This document shows positions 51,657 through 59,928 of a stretch of 64,000 bases of DNA, one piece after another. The position numbers and the translations under genes are program-made. The first letter of the stretch is position 1, and each line of letters begins with the position of its first letter. The notes below the pieces were generated by a model. The model saw nothing but the letters and a program-made list of their open reading frames with translations. It searched no databases and had not been told where the DNA came from. The stretch comes from Mycolicibacterium rutilum (GTDB lineage Bacteria; Actinomycetota; Actinomycetes; Mycobacteriales; Mycobacteriaceae), in assembly GCF_900108565.1 (NCBI RefSeq), contig NZ_LT629971.1, positions 3,782,001-3,846,000 of the forward strand, in the 5' to 3' direction.

Positions 51657-53504
51657 ATGAGTGAATCAGAGCGTTCTGGAGCCTACTCAGAAGGTTTCGA
51701 CACTGCTGGAGCAGGCACGCCAGGCATGTCGAGTGAGGAAGCTGCCGAGCTCGAGGAACTGCGCCGGGAGGCCGCAGTCCTTCGCGAGCAGCTGGAGAAC
51801 GCGGTCGGGCCGCAGAGCGGTCTGCGCAGCGCGCGCGACGTTCATCAGCTCGAGGCGCGCATCGATTCGCTGGCAGCGCGCAACGCGAAGCTGATGGAGA
51901 CCCTCAAGGAGGCCCGCCAGCAGTTGCTCGCGCTGCGCGAGGAGGTCGACCGGCTCGGCCAGCCGCCCAGCGGCTACGGCGTGCTGCTCGACGTTCAGGA
52001 CGATGACACGGTCGACGTGTTCACCTCCGGGCGCAAGATGCGGCTGACGTGCTCCCCGAACATCGACACCAAGACCCTCAAGCAGGGCCAGACGGTGCGG
52101 CTGAACGAGGCGCTGACGGTCGTGGAGGCCGGCAACTTCGAGGCGGTCGGCGAGATCAGCACACTGCGCGAGATCCTCTCCGACGGGCATCGCGCGCTGG
52201 TGGTCGGTCACGCCGACGAGGAGCGCATCGTGTGGCTGGCCGAGCCCCTGGTCGCCGCCGAGGACCTGCCCGACGGTTACGACGACGATCTCGGTGACGA
52301 CCGGCCGCGCAAGCTGCGGCCCGGCGACTCGCTGCTGGTCGACACCAAGGCGGGTTACGCATTCGAGCGCATCCCCAAGGCCGAGGTCGAGGACCTGGTC
52401 CTCGAAGAGGTGCCCGACGTCAGCTACAACGACATCGGCGGCCTGGGACGCCAGATCGAGCAGATCCGCGATGCGGTCGAGCTGCCGTTCCTGCACAAGG
52501 AGCTGTACCGGGAGTACTCGTTGCGCCCACCCAAGGGCGTGCTGCTCTACGGCCCGCCCGGTTGCGGTAAGACGCTGATCGCCAAGGCGGTGGCCAACTC
52601 GCTGGCCAAGAAGATGGCCGAGGTGCGTGGTGACGACGCCAAGGAGGCGAAGTCCTACTTCCTCAACATCAAGGGCCCCGAGCTGCTGAACAAGTTCGTC
52701 GGTGAGACCGAGCGCCACATCCGGCTGATCTTCCAGCGGGCCCGCGAGAAGGCGTCCGAGGGCACCCCGGTGATCGTGTTCTTCGACGAGATGGACTCGA
52801 TCTTCCGCACCCGCGGTACCGGCGTCAGCTCCGATGTGGAGACGACGGTCGTGCCGCAGCTGCTCAGCGAGATCGACGGCGTCGAGGGGCTGGAGAACGT
52901 CATCGTGATCGGCGCCTCCAACCGCGAGGACATGATCGACCCGGCGATCCTGCGGCCCGGCCGCCTGGACGTCAAGATCAAGATCGAGCGGCCCGATGCC
53001 GAAGCGGCGCAGGACATCTTCAGCAAGTACCTCACCGAGGAACTGCCGGTGCACGACGACGACCTCTCCGAGTTCTCGGGTGACCGGTCGCTGACGATCA
53101 AGGCGATGATCGAAAAGGTCGTCGACCGGATGTACGCCGAGATCGACGACAACCGCTTCCTGGAGGTGACCTACGCCAACGGCGACAAAGAGGTCATGTA
53201 CTTCAAGGACTTCAACTCCGGCGCGATGATTCAGAACGTCGTCGACCGGGCCAAGAAGTACGCGATCAAGTCGGTGCTCGAGACCGGGCAGAAGGGCCTG
53301 CGCATCCAGCACCTGCTGGATTCGATCGTCGACGAGTTCGCCGAGAACGAGGACCTGCCCAACACCACCAATCCGGATGACTGGGCACGGATCTCGGGCA
53401 AGAAGGGCGAGCGGATCGTCTACATCCGCACGCTGGTCACCGGCAAGTCGTCGAGCGCCAGCAGGGCCATCGACACCGAGTCGAACCTGGGCCAATACCT
53501 GTAG
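51657..53504 (+). CDS. mpa: Proteasome-associated AAA+ ATPase Mpa/ARC
   Basis: Protein of 615 residues. It unfolds pupylated proteins and feeds them to the proteasome. After a disordered tail comes a coiled coil (about 25-100) that binds Pup, then two OB domains. The AAA+ domain has Walker A GPPGCGKT (K305), Walker B VIVFFDEMD and an arginine-finger region NREDMIDPAILRPGR. The C-terminus ends in GQYL, the motif that docks into the 20S rings. The ATG has GGGGAGGGG upstream. It is the first gene of the proteasome neighbourhood. Confidence 0.97.
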   Translation: MSESERSGAYSEGFDTAGAGTPGMSSEEAAELEELRREAAVLREQLENAVGPQSGLRSARDVHQLEARIDSLAARNAKLMETLKEARQQLLALREEVDRLGQPPSGYGVLLDVQDDDTVDVFTSGRKMRLTCSPNIDTKTLKQGQTVRLNEALTVVEAGNFEAVGEISTLREILSDGHRALVVGHADEERIVWLAEPLVAAEDLPDGYDDDLGDDRPRKLRPGDSLLVDTKAGYAFERIPKAEVEDLVLEEVPDVSYNDIGGLGRQIEQIRDAVELPFLHKELYREYSLRPPKGVLLYGPPGCGKTLIAKAVANSLAKKMAEVRGDDAKEAKSYFLNIKGPELLNKFVGETERHIRLIFQRAREKASEGTPVIVFFDEMDSIFRTRGTGVSSDVETTVVPQLLSEIDGVEGLENVIVIGASNREDMIDPAILRPGRLDVKIKIERPDAEAAQDIFSKYLTEELPVHDDDLSEFSGDRSLTIKAMIEKVVDRMYAEIDDNRFLEVTYANGDKEVMYFKDFNSGAMIQNVVDRAKKYAIKSVLETGQKGLRIQHLLDSIVDEFAENEDLPNTTNPDDWARISGKKGERIVYIRTLVTGKSSSASRAIDTESNLGQYL

Positions 53505-53522
53505 CCCACGGCGCACGTGGGT

Positions 53523-53528
53523 TACCGT
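53523..53528 (+). promoter_or_regulatory. Putative -10 box of a leaderless promoter
   Basis: TACCGT is six bases before the ATG at 53535, with no Shine-Dalgarno. Confidence 0.45.
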
Positions 53529-53534
53529 CGCGGC

Positions 53535-54167
53535 ATGCCCGACGAGGAGCTGTCGGTCAGCGGCGACGTGTACGGCAAGCGGTACGGCGAGGTGCTGCTC
53601 GTGCGGTCGACGCCGTCCGGGCCCGAGGCGACGGTGTACAACACGTTCCCGCTCAACGACTGTCCCGACGAACTGTGGCGCGCACTGGACCCGCAGGCCA
53701 TCGCTGCGGAGCACGGTGCCGACGCGGTGCTGCTGAACGGGCCGCGGTACTGGCTGATGAGCAGTATCGCCAAGCGGGGCCGAGCCAACTTGGAGCGCGG
53801 CCGGTTCGGCGGTCTGGACATGCTGCGCCAGGCGACGGTCAAACTGGCGTCGATGAATCCCGCGCCGTACCAACCGAACCGGGTCGACCGCAAGGCCGTG
53901 TTCACGTTCGACGCCGGGCGTGAGGTCTACGAGCTCGCCGATCCCGACGGCCGGCGCTGGATCATGCAGACCTGGAGCCAGACTGTCGACCCGTCGTTGA
54001 CGGCGGCGGACCTACCGCGATTGGGCGCCCGGCTGTCGCTGCCCGCGGGCTGGAGTTACCGCGCGCACACACCGGGTGCGCCGCTGGTCGTCGACACCGC
54101 CGACGAGGAGGCCTACGTGACGCAGGACGACCTCGGCAACAGCTACAGCCTCAGCACAGGTGGATGA
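53535..54167 (+). CDS. Conserved hypothetical protein, Rv2114-like
   Basis: Protein of 210 residues with no recognised domain. The middle is helical (RFGGLDMLRQATVKLAS) and the second half beta-rich, with RWIMQTWSQTVDP and a C-terminal YVTQDDLGNSYSL. No signal peptide or transmembrane helix is seen. The place after mpa is that of Rv2114 (about 207 residues). ATG 53535 is supported by a leaderless promoter; an in-frame start 18 bp upstream is possible. The 3' end overlaps the convergent DUF732-type gene by 17 bp. Confidence 0.75.
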   Translation: MPDEELSVSGDVYGKRYGEVLLVRSTPSGPEATVYNTFPLNDCPDELWRALDPQAIAAEHGADAVLLNGPRYWLMSSIAKRGRANLERGRFGGLDMLRQATVKLASMNPAPYQPNRVDRKAVFTFDAGREVYELADPDGRRWIMQTWSQTVDPSLTAADLPRLGARLSLPAGWSYRAHTPGAPLVVDTADEEAYVTQDDLGNSYSLSTGG

Positions 54168-54435
54168 CGGCGGCCTCGTAGATGTACTGGGCGTCGGCGA
54201 TCGCGACCCCCTCACCGGTGTTCTCGTAGATCGCCTGAACGGTGGTCTCCTGAGGAACGCCGTGCTGGACGTCGGTACAGATCTGGTACCCCATCTCCAG
54301 CGCGACGTCGACGTCGCCCTCGAAGTCGTTGTTGGCCAGGTCGGTGAGGTAACTCTCCTCGTCGGCGTGTGCGGGCACCGCCGTGCCGATCGCCAGCGCC
54401 AGCGCCGCCGTCGCGGCCGCGAACAGCTTCTTCAT
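54151..54435 (-). CDS. DUF732-family small secreted protein
   Basis: Protein of 94 residues. The signal peptide covers about residues 1-25, ending AHA before DEESYL. The mature part (YLTDLANNDFEGD with a later YQICTDVQHGVP and YIYEAAVIHLC) is a DUF732 domain with two conserved Cys, likely a disulfide. These mycobacterial proteins are exported; the role is unknown. ATG 54435 is chosen because it directly starts the signal peptide (MKKLFAAATAALALAIG). Confidence 0.85.
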   Translation of the reverse strand: MKKLFAAATAALALAIGTAVPAHADEESYLTDLANNDFEGDVDVALEMGYQICTDVQHGVPQETTVQAIYENTGEGVAIADAQYIYEAAVIHLC

Positions 54436-54533
54436 GTCGGTGTCCTTTCCCCGCGCCGTGCACTTCGCCACATCCGACCCTCTGGTCGCGTGCCGCCCCG
54501 CATGCACGGCATTCGCGCAGTGTATGGCCAGGA

Positions 54534-54568
54534 TTGACCAAGTGCACGATATTGAGCACCCCGGTCAA
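54534..54568 (-). terminator. Hairpin downstream of the membrane-protein genes
   Basis: TTGACC at 54534-54539 pairs with GGTCAA at 54563-54568, and inside it GTGC with GCAC. It follows the stop of the minus-strand membrane gene at 54597, so it may end that transcript. Confidence 0.4.
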
Positions 54569-54596
54569 TAAAGTTGCCGAGATCCCGCAGGCCGGA

Positions 54597-55748
54597 CTAG
54601 TGGCGGGACTCCAGCGCCAGGTACGCGTCGCGGCCCGCCAGGCTCACCGCGACGTCGGCGATCAGCGGATCGAAGAACCGCTCGCGGTACAGCGGATCGA
54701 CACTGGTGCTCACGGTGAAGTACAACCCCGACAGCACCGCCACGAACAACGACACGTGCACCACGGTCTGCGGAACCGACACATGGATGCCGAACCAGGT
54801 GCCCGGGCAGGGCGGTTGACCCACCACACACGCCTCCTCGGACGCCCACAGCACCGCGACGTCGTCGGGCACCGCGACGATCCCCAGCACCAGGAAGAAG
54901 GCGAACAGCCCGGCGGTGAAGAACACCACCTGGATCGCCTGCGAAACGACCATCACCGCAACAACATTGACCTGTTCGGCCAGCGACAGCGGAGTGCGGT
55001 CGACGCGGGTGTCGCCGTCGAGGGCCAGGGGAGTGCCGTCGAGCAGCGTGGCGGGATCGTTCTGCTCGGCGCGGTCTTCCCGCAACGCGCGCACCTCGTC
55101 GCGGATCGTGGTGACCATGAAGATCAGCGCCACCGCTGCCAGGAAACCGATTGTCTCCCAGAGTCGTTGACGCGTCATCCGCGCCGCGAGTTGCCACAGC
55201 TCGCCGGTGAAGTACACGACCACGGTGAGCATCAACAGCGGCAGCGCGCGGCTCATCAGCGTGCCGAGCGCACCGAGCTGCACCCACGCGAAGCGGAAGG
55301 CCCACAACGCGATCGCGCCGATTCCCAGATAGGTCAGCCAGATCGCCACCACAGCGACGACGGCGAAGCCCGCCGACTCGGCCAGCGCGAAACCCGAGAA
55401 TCCGCTGTCGGCGAACGGAAGCCCGAATACGAACAGCGCCATCACGGTCAGCGCCGCCGTCCGCCGGCCGGCCTCGCTGAGCGTGGTGCCGATGCGGTGC
55501 AGCAGGTGCAGCCCGAACGGCGCCGCCACCAGCAGCCCGGTCAGCACCGCCAGGCGCAGCACGTAACCGATGTCGCGCCGGTCGCCGGTGAGGTTCGCCA
55601 GCAGCATGGTCAACGAGATCAGCGCCCCGACACCGCTGACCATCGGCGCGGAACGCTCGATCAGCGCCCCGGAGCGGACCCGGCGCGTCAGCACCAACGG
55701 CAGGCCGCGGTGCAGAAACCACTCGTGTACCTGCCGCATGTCCGACAC
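54597..55748 (-). CDS. Multi-pass membrane protein, Rv2113-like, second of a tandem pair
   Basis: Protein of 383 residues with about eight or nine membrane helices. It is a paralogue of the gene just upstream: both begin with HEWFLHRGLP-like or DRWFLAHGLP-like sequence, share a central charged loop (RTPLSLAEQVNVVAVMVVSQ here) and end with DPLYRERFFDPLIADVAVSLAGR. No catalytic motif is visible. Start is GTG 55748 or ATG 55739. The DUF732 gene is downstream on the same strand. M. tuberculosis has a single homologue at this place as far as I recall. Confidence 0.75.
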   Translation of the reverse strand: MSDMRQVHEWFLHRGLPLVLTRRVRSGALIERSAPMVSGVGALISLTMLLANLTGDRRDIGYVLRLAVLTGLLVAAPFGLHLLHRIGTTLSEAGRRTAALTVMALFVFGLPFADSGFSGFALAESAGFAVVAVVAIWLTYLGIGAIALWAFRFAWVQLGALGTLMSRALPLLMLTVVVYFTGELWQLAARMTRQRLWETIGFLAAVALIFMVTTIRDEVRALREDRAEQNDPATLLDGTPLALDGDTRVDRTPLSLAEQVNVVAVMVVSQAIQVVFFTAGLFAFFLVLGIVAVPDDVAVLWASEEACVVGQPPCPGTWFGIHVSVPQTVVHVSLFVAVLSGLYFTVSTSVDPLYRERFFDPLIADVAVSLAGRDAYLALESRH

Positions 55749-55785
55749 CGGCTTATTGTGCGGCCAGATTCGCTGTTCAGTGCGC

Positions 55786-56928
55786 TCACCGCGCCGGTAC
55801 GGCCGCCCGGTACCGGTTGCGTGCGGTTAGCGTGACCCGCAGACCGTCGATCAGCGGGGTGGTGAACTGGTCGCGGTAGGTGTCGTCGCCGACCGCCCGC
55901 GCGCTGACGTACATGAACGTCAGCGCACCGAGGAACAGCGTCACCTGGATCAGCGCGTCGGGCACCGGAATCGTCATGCCCAGGAACCGTCCGTCGCTGG
56001 AGCCGTTGCGCGTCCACGCCGCGAGCAGTTCCGGTGAGAGCAGGATCAAGCCGAGCACGAGGAACAACAACGCGGTCACGACCGCGACCACCAGGATCTG
56101 GGCCAGCTGGGACACACCCAGCACGAAGTACACGTTCATCCGCTCGACCCGGCTGAGCGGTTTGATCTCGGCGGGGTCCGGCATTGCCGCGAACGGGGTG
56201 TCGTCGAGCCGCGCCGCGTGCCGGGCGTCGGGTTGGGCCGCATTCACCATCGGGCGCATCCGGTCCACCGTCATCGACACCACGAACGCCGCAGCTATCG
56301 CACCCAGAAAACACAGCGCCAACCACAGCCGGGTGCGCGATACCGTCGCCGCCATCAACCAGACCGGTGAGTTGAAGAAGACCAGGAACGTCAGCAGCAG
56401 CACCGGCAGTGCCCGTAACAGCAGCGAACCGGCCTCGGCCAGATGCGCCAGCGTGATGTGCGACGCCCAGCCCAGGATCGAACCCAGCCCGGTCGCGGTG
56501 AGCGTCAACATGATTGCCACCACCGCGACGACGATGAGCAGGTTGGTGTAGACGTGGGGGCTCGGCCCGCCGAACACCGCGCCGAGCATTGCGACCACGA
56601 GCGACGTCGCGGCGGCGAACCGTCGACCGACGGGCGCCGCGATCCGCGAGACCCACCAGCCGACCGTGCCGGCCAGCGGCAGCACCAGCACCAGGATGAG
56701 CAACACGAACCACTCACCGCGCGTCGGCCGTCCGTCGATGTCGATCGCGTGCTTGCCGGTGACGAGGACGACGACGACGGTGTTGGCCATCACGACGGCG
56801 AAACCGGCCAGCGCCGGGGCGGATCGGGTCCACAGGCGGCGCACCAACCGGCCGGGACGCAGCACCGCGGGCAGGCCGTGGGCCAGAAACCAGCGGTCGG
56901 CGGCCTGTCGGTGCGCGGCGTCAACCAT
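55786..56928 (-). CDS. Multi-pass membrane protein, first of a tandem pair
   Basis: Protein of 380 residues with about eight or nine membrane helices. The N-terminus ADRWFLAHGLPAVLRPGRLVRR, the central KPLSRVERMNVYFVLGVSQ and the C-terminal DTYRDQFTTPLIDGLRVTLTAR align with its neighbour, so the pair arose by duplication. ATG 56928 is chosen. The frame is open far upstream, but that part is antisense to the histidine kinase. It is divergent from the kinase, with two palindromes in the gap. Function unknown. Confidence 0.75.
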   Translation of the reverse strand: MVDAAHRQAADRWFLAHGLPAVLRPGRLVRRLWTRSAPALAGFAVVMANTVVVVLVTGKHAIDIDGRPTRGEWFVLLILVLVLPLAGTVGWWVSRIAAPVGRRFAAATSLVVAMLGAVFGGPSPHVYTNLLIVVAVVAIMLTLTATGLGSILGWASHITLAHLAEAGSLLLRALPVLLLTFLVFFNSPVWLMAATVSRTRLWLALCFLGAIAAAFVVSMTVDRMRPMVNAAQPDARHAARLDDTPFAAMPDPAEIKPLSRVERMNVYFVLGVSQLAQILVVAVVTALLFLVLGLILLSPELLAAWTRNGSSDGRFLGMTIPVPDALIQVTLFLGALTFMYVSARAVGDDTYRDQFTTPLIDGLRVTLTARNRYRAAVPAR

Positions 56929-56950
56929 CGACGGCCCCCGCCGGATGTCG

Positions 56951-56995
56951 CGTGTCTGACACGGGCTCATTGTGCGCGACATTGTCGCCCGACAA
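56951..56995. promoter_or_regulatory. Two palindromes in the divergent membrane-protein/kinase promoter
   Basis: CGTGTC-T-GACACG at 56951-56963 and TTGTCG-CC-CGACAA at 56982-56995 are both perfect dyads. They lie 23-67 bp upstream of the membrane-protein start and 51-95 bp before the kinase start. They are candidate binding sites for the response regulator next door. Confidence 0.45.
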
Positions 56996-57045
56996 CCCGT
57001 CAGCGCGCCGATCTGGCGCGTCGCCTCCGGCGATGATGAACTGAC

Positions 57046-58413
57046 GTGGACATGAAGCGGCGGCTGAGTTCCATTCGGGGCGTATCGGCACGGTCGGCGT
57101 TCGTGGCGGCCACCGTGGTCCTGGTCGCCTTCGGTCTGGCGGGCGCCGCCTTCGCGACGGGGCTGTACCGGATCATGCTGTCCAGCGTGGATTCGGCGGG
57201 CGCCGACCGGGTGGCCGCCATCGCCACCGCGATCGAGGCGGGTGAGTTGAACCGCGTCGACCAAGCGTTGCTGGCCACCGACCAGCGCATCGTCGCGGTG
57301 CAGGTGATCCGCGAGAACGGTGTCGTGGTACTGCGCTCGCCCTCGGCGCCCAGCACGCCGCTGGTGCCGTTGGGCGAGATCGGTGACGGTCTGCACATCG
57401 GAATGCCGGGACAGACATCGCCGTTCGGCTCGATCCGGCTGAGCGCACAGACCGTCGACGGGGCAGGCGGACGGTTCACCATCCTGGTCGGGGAGGACGC
57501 CGCGACGGTCGCGTCGACGGTGCGCACGGTCGTGGTGGCGTTGGCGGTGTCGGGTCCGATCGTGGTGGTCGTGTCGGCGTTGGCGACGTATCTGCTCGTC
57601 CGGCGGTCGATGCGATCGGTGGACGAAATCCGTTCGCGGGTCGCCGATATCACGACCTCCGACCTGACCGGGCGGGTGCCGGTGCCCGACAGCCGCGACG
57701 AGATCGCCGCGTTGGCCGTCACGATGAACGAGATGCTCGCCCGCATCGAGGCCGGCCACGCCGCGCAGCGCCGGTTCGTCGGGGACGCGTCGCACGAACT
57801 GCGCAGCCCGCTGACCACCATCGTGTCCGCGCTGGAGGTGGCCACCGCGCATCCCGAATTGCTCACCAGGGAACTCGCGACGACGACCTTGATCCCCGAG
57901 GTGCAACGGATGAAGGTGCTCGTCGACGATCTGCTGCTGCTGGCCCGCGCCGACGAACAGATGCTGGGCATACACCGCGACGACGTCGACCTCGACGACA
58001 TCGCCGCCACCGAGGTCGAACGGCTCAGGCGCGAGACGACGTTGACGGTGAAGGCCGTCATCGCGCCGGTGCGCCTCGTCGGGGATGCCGAATCGCTCTC
58101 GCGGGTGCTGCGCAACCTGCTCGACAACGCGGCCCGCCACGCCACCACGACGGTCGAGCTTCAGGTCGCCCAGTCAGGTGACACCGCCGTGCTCGTGGTC
58201 AGCGACGACGGTCCCGGCATCCCGGTGCAGGACCGGGTCCGCGTATTCGACCGGTTCGTCCGGCTCGAGCCGGACCGCTCGCGCAGCCGCGGCGGCGCCG
58301 GGCTGGGGTTGGCGATCGTGCGTGAGATCGTCGCCGCGCACCGCGGCACCGCGGTCATCGCCGATCGCCCCGGCGGCGGTGCCGCCGTGACCGTCGAACT
58401 GCCGATCGCCTAG
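57046..58413 (+). CDS. Sensor histidine kinase, EnvZ/OmpR-type group
   Basis: Protein of 455 residues. Membrane helices near 18-40 and 165-187 enclose an extracytoplasmic sensor domain of about 120 residues. A HAMP domain follows. The dimerisation helix has phospho-His H250 in DASHELRSPL. The HATPase motifs are NLLDNAARH, DDGPGIP and GGAGLGLAIV. GTG 57046 and ATG 57052 are both possible starts. Its partner regulator is encoded convergently, and the two stop codons overlap in CTAG, which is unusual for such pairs. Confidence 0.9.
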   Translation: MDMKRRLSSIRGVSARSAFVAATVVLVAFGLAGAAFATGLYRIMLSSVDSAGADRVAAIATAIEAGELNRVDQALLATDQRIVAVQVIRENGVVVLRSPSAPSTPLVPLGEIGDGLHIGMPGQTSPFGSIRLSAQTVDGAGGRFTILVGEDAATVASTVRTVVVALAVSGPIVVVVSALATYLLVRRSMRSVDEIRSRVADITTSDLTGRVPVPDSRDEIAALAVTMNEMLARIEAGHAAQRRFVGDASHELRSPLTTIVSALEVATAHPELLTRELATTTLIPEVQRMKVLVDDLLLLARADEQMLGIHRDDVDLDDIAATEVERLRRETTLTVKAVIAPVRLVGDAESLSRVLRNLLDNAARHATTTVELQVAQSGDTAVLVVSDDGPGIPVQDRVRVFDRFVRLEPDRSRSRGGAGLGLAIVREIVAAHRGTAVIADRPGGGAAVTVELPIA

Positions 58414-59084
58414 CTGCCCGACTCGAGGCGGTATCCCACACCTCTGACCGTGTCGATGGTGTTGGTGCCGAATGGCATATCGATCTTGCGGCGCAGATAG
58501 CCGACGTAGACCTCGACGATGTTGTCGGCACCCTCGTAGTGGGCGTCCCAAACGTTCTGCAGGATCTCCGTTTTCGTCACCACAGTGTCCATGTTGCGCA
58601 TCAGGTACTCCAGCAGCCCGAATTCCCGTGGAGTCAGCGAGATGGGGGTGGCGTCGCGCAGCACCACCTTGCGGGCGGGGTCCAACGTCAGCGTGCCCGC
58701 GGTCAGCACTATGGGGCGTTGGGGAGCGGTGCGGCGGACCAGCGCCCGCAGCCGCGCCACCAGCACGATGAACGAGAACGGTTTGGTCAGGTAGTCATCG
58801 GCGCCGAGATCGAACGCGTCGGCCTGGTCGTAATCGCCGTCCTTGGCGGTCAGCATCAGCACCGGGGTCCACACCTCGCGGGCCCGCAACTGCCGCAGCA
58901 CCTCGTAGCCGCTCATCGTGGGCAACATGATGTCGAGCACGATGACGTCGAAGTCGTTCTCGACCGCCTGCCACAGCCCGTCGACGCCGTTGTCGACGAC
59001 GACCACCACGAAGTTCTCGGCGCGCAGCCCGGCTTCGAGCGTGGCCGCCAAGCGCGGTTCGTCCTCGACGATAAGGACTCTCAT
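58410..59084 (-). CDS. Response regulator, OmpR family
   Basis: Protein of 224 residues. The receiver domain has E7-D8, phosphoacceptor D51 in VIVLDIMLP and Lys in YLTKPFSF. The winged-helix DNA-binding domain (LTPREFGLLEYLMRNMDTVVTKTEILQNVW and VYVGYLRRKID) is OmpR/PhoB type, which usually binds direct repeats about 11 bp apart. It converges on the kinase gene with overlapping stops and is followed by the MspA-like porin gene on the same side. An 11-bp-period repeat lies upstream of that porin. Confidence 0.9.
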   Translation of the reverse strand: MRVLIVEDEPRLAATLEAGLRAENFVVVVVDNGVDGLWQAVENDFDVIVLDIMLPTMSGYEVLRQLRAREVWTPVLMLTAKDGDYDQADAFDLGADDYLTKPFSFIVLVARLRALVRRTAPQRPIVLTAGTLTLDPARKVVLRDATPISLTPREFGLLEYLMRNMDTVVTKTEILQNVWDAHYEGADNIVEVYVGYLRRKIDMPFGTNTIDTVRGVGYRLESGS

Positions 59085-59129
59085 GTCCGGATCATGATGC
59101 CCCAGCCCGTGCGGGGCGGCTCGGCGACC

Positions 59130-59768
59130 TCAGTTCATGTTCCAGGGATCCCCGTACGTGGTGACGCTGTCGCCGGTTGTCGCGATCAGTCGCGCGAAGG
59201 GCCGCAGCAGGATGCCGCCTGCGGCGCCGGTGACCGTGCCGTGCGCATTGCTCACCGCGACCTCGCCCTCGGCTCCGGCGACGTCGACGGAGAACGTGGC
59301 GACCTCCTGGATGCCGGGGCCGTTACCGAGGTCGGCGCTGATGGACACGCCGGGAAGCAGGTTCGGGGTGATGATCGAGCTCAGCGGGTTGGTGATCGGC
59401 GCGTCGCTGATCAAGATGTTGGGGGTGGTGTAGCTGAAGTTGATCCCCACACCCAGCGACCACGGGAAACCGATCTGGTAGCCCAGCTCGAGCGTGCCCT
59501 CGAAGTCGTCGGCGCTTTCGCCGGCGACGATGTACTTGGCTCGGCCGGAGTGGAACCACTCGCGGGTCAGCCGGTTGCGGTCCAATGGGAACACGCCGTT
59601 GAGGAACGTGTCCCACTGCTGGATGGTCAGCGTCCGGCCCTGTTCGTCGTTGAGGGTGAGCTCGTTGTCCAGGCCCGCCTGGGCGGTTCCGCTGCTGACG
59701 AACACCGCTGCGAATGTCATGACCACCGCGGTGGCCGATGCGACGACGATCCGACCGATTGTCTTCAT
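59130..59768 (-). CDS. MspA-family outer-membrane porin with altered constriction
   Basis: Protein of 212 residues: signal peptide of 31 (cleavage after AQA) and 181 mature residues. From GLDNELTL to the terminal YGDPWNMN it follows M. smegmatis MspA closely. MspA forms an octameric channel for small hydrophilic solutes across the mycolate membrane. MspA has Asp at 90, 91 and 93 in the constriction; here the positions read S90, D91, A92, P93. The following loop is about three residues shorter. The MspA comparison is from memory. ATG 59768 has TAGGGAG upstream. PhoP-like direct repeats lie about 75-95 bp before the start. Confidence 0.93.
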   Translation of the reverse strand: MKTIGRIVVASATAVVMTFAAVFVSSGTAQAGLDNELTLNDEQGRTLTIQQWDTFLNGVFPLDRNRLTREWFHSGRAKYIVAGESADDFEGTLELGYQIGFPWSLGVGINFSYTTPNILISDAPITNPLSSIITPNLLPGVSISADLGNGPGIQEVATFSVDVAGAEGEVAVSNAHGTVTGAAGGILLRPFARLIATTGDSVTTYGDPWNMN

Positions 59769-59841
59769 AGTCTCCCTAATCCTGTCGACGGTCACCTCTG
59801 CCGTCGCCGTTGAGCAGCAGCGCGGCAAGGGTGGCAGGTGT

Positions 59842-59863
59842 TCGCTGAGAGATCGCTGAGAGC
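59842..59863. promoter_or_regulatory. 11-bp-period direct repeat, PhoP/OmpR-like box
   Basis: TCGCTGAGAG occurs twice with an 11-bp period. Read on the minus strand this gives TCTCAGC-GATC-TCTCAGC, which resembles the mycobacterial PhoP direct repeat TCACAGC-N4-TCACAGC with one change per half. It lies between the divergent porin and dop genes. Confidence 0.55.
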
Positions 59864-59915
59864 GGATTACCGGCGTGGGACGACGGCACCACGCAGCCGG
59901 GACCGCTGCGTCACC

Positions 59916-59921
59916 TAGGCT
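59916..59921 (+). promoter_or_regulatory. Putative -10 box of a leaderless dop promoter
   Basis: TAGGCT lies seven bases before the dop ATG, with no Shine-Dalgarno. Confidence 0.5.
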
Positions 59922-59928
59922 TGGCGGT

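Noticed and set aside
51687..53873. A 728-codon open frame antisense to mpa
   Set aside because: Antisense shadow with low-complexity composition; mpa is fully supported on the other strand.
56929..58140. Long upstream extension of the minus-strand membrane-protein frame (784 codons in total)
   Set aside because: The extension is antisense to the histidine kinase, and the real protein starts at 56928 with sequence shared by its paralogue.
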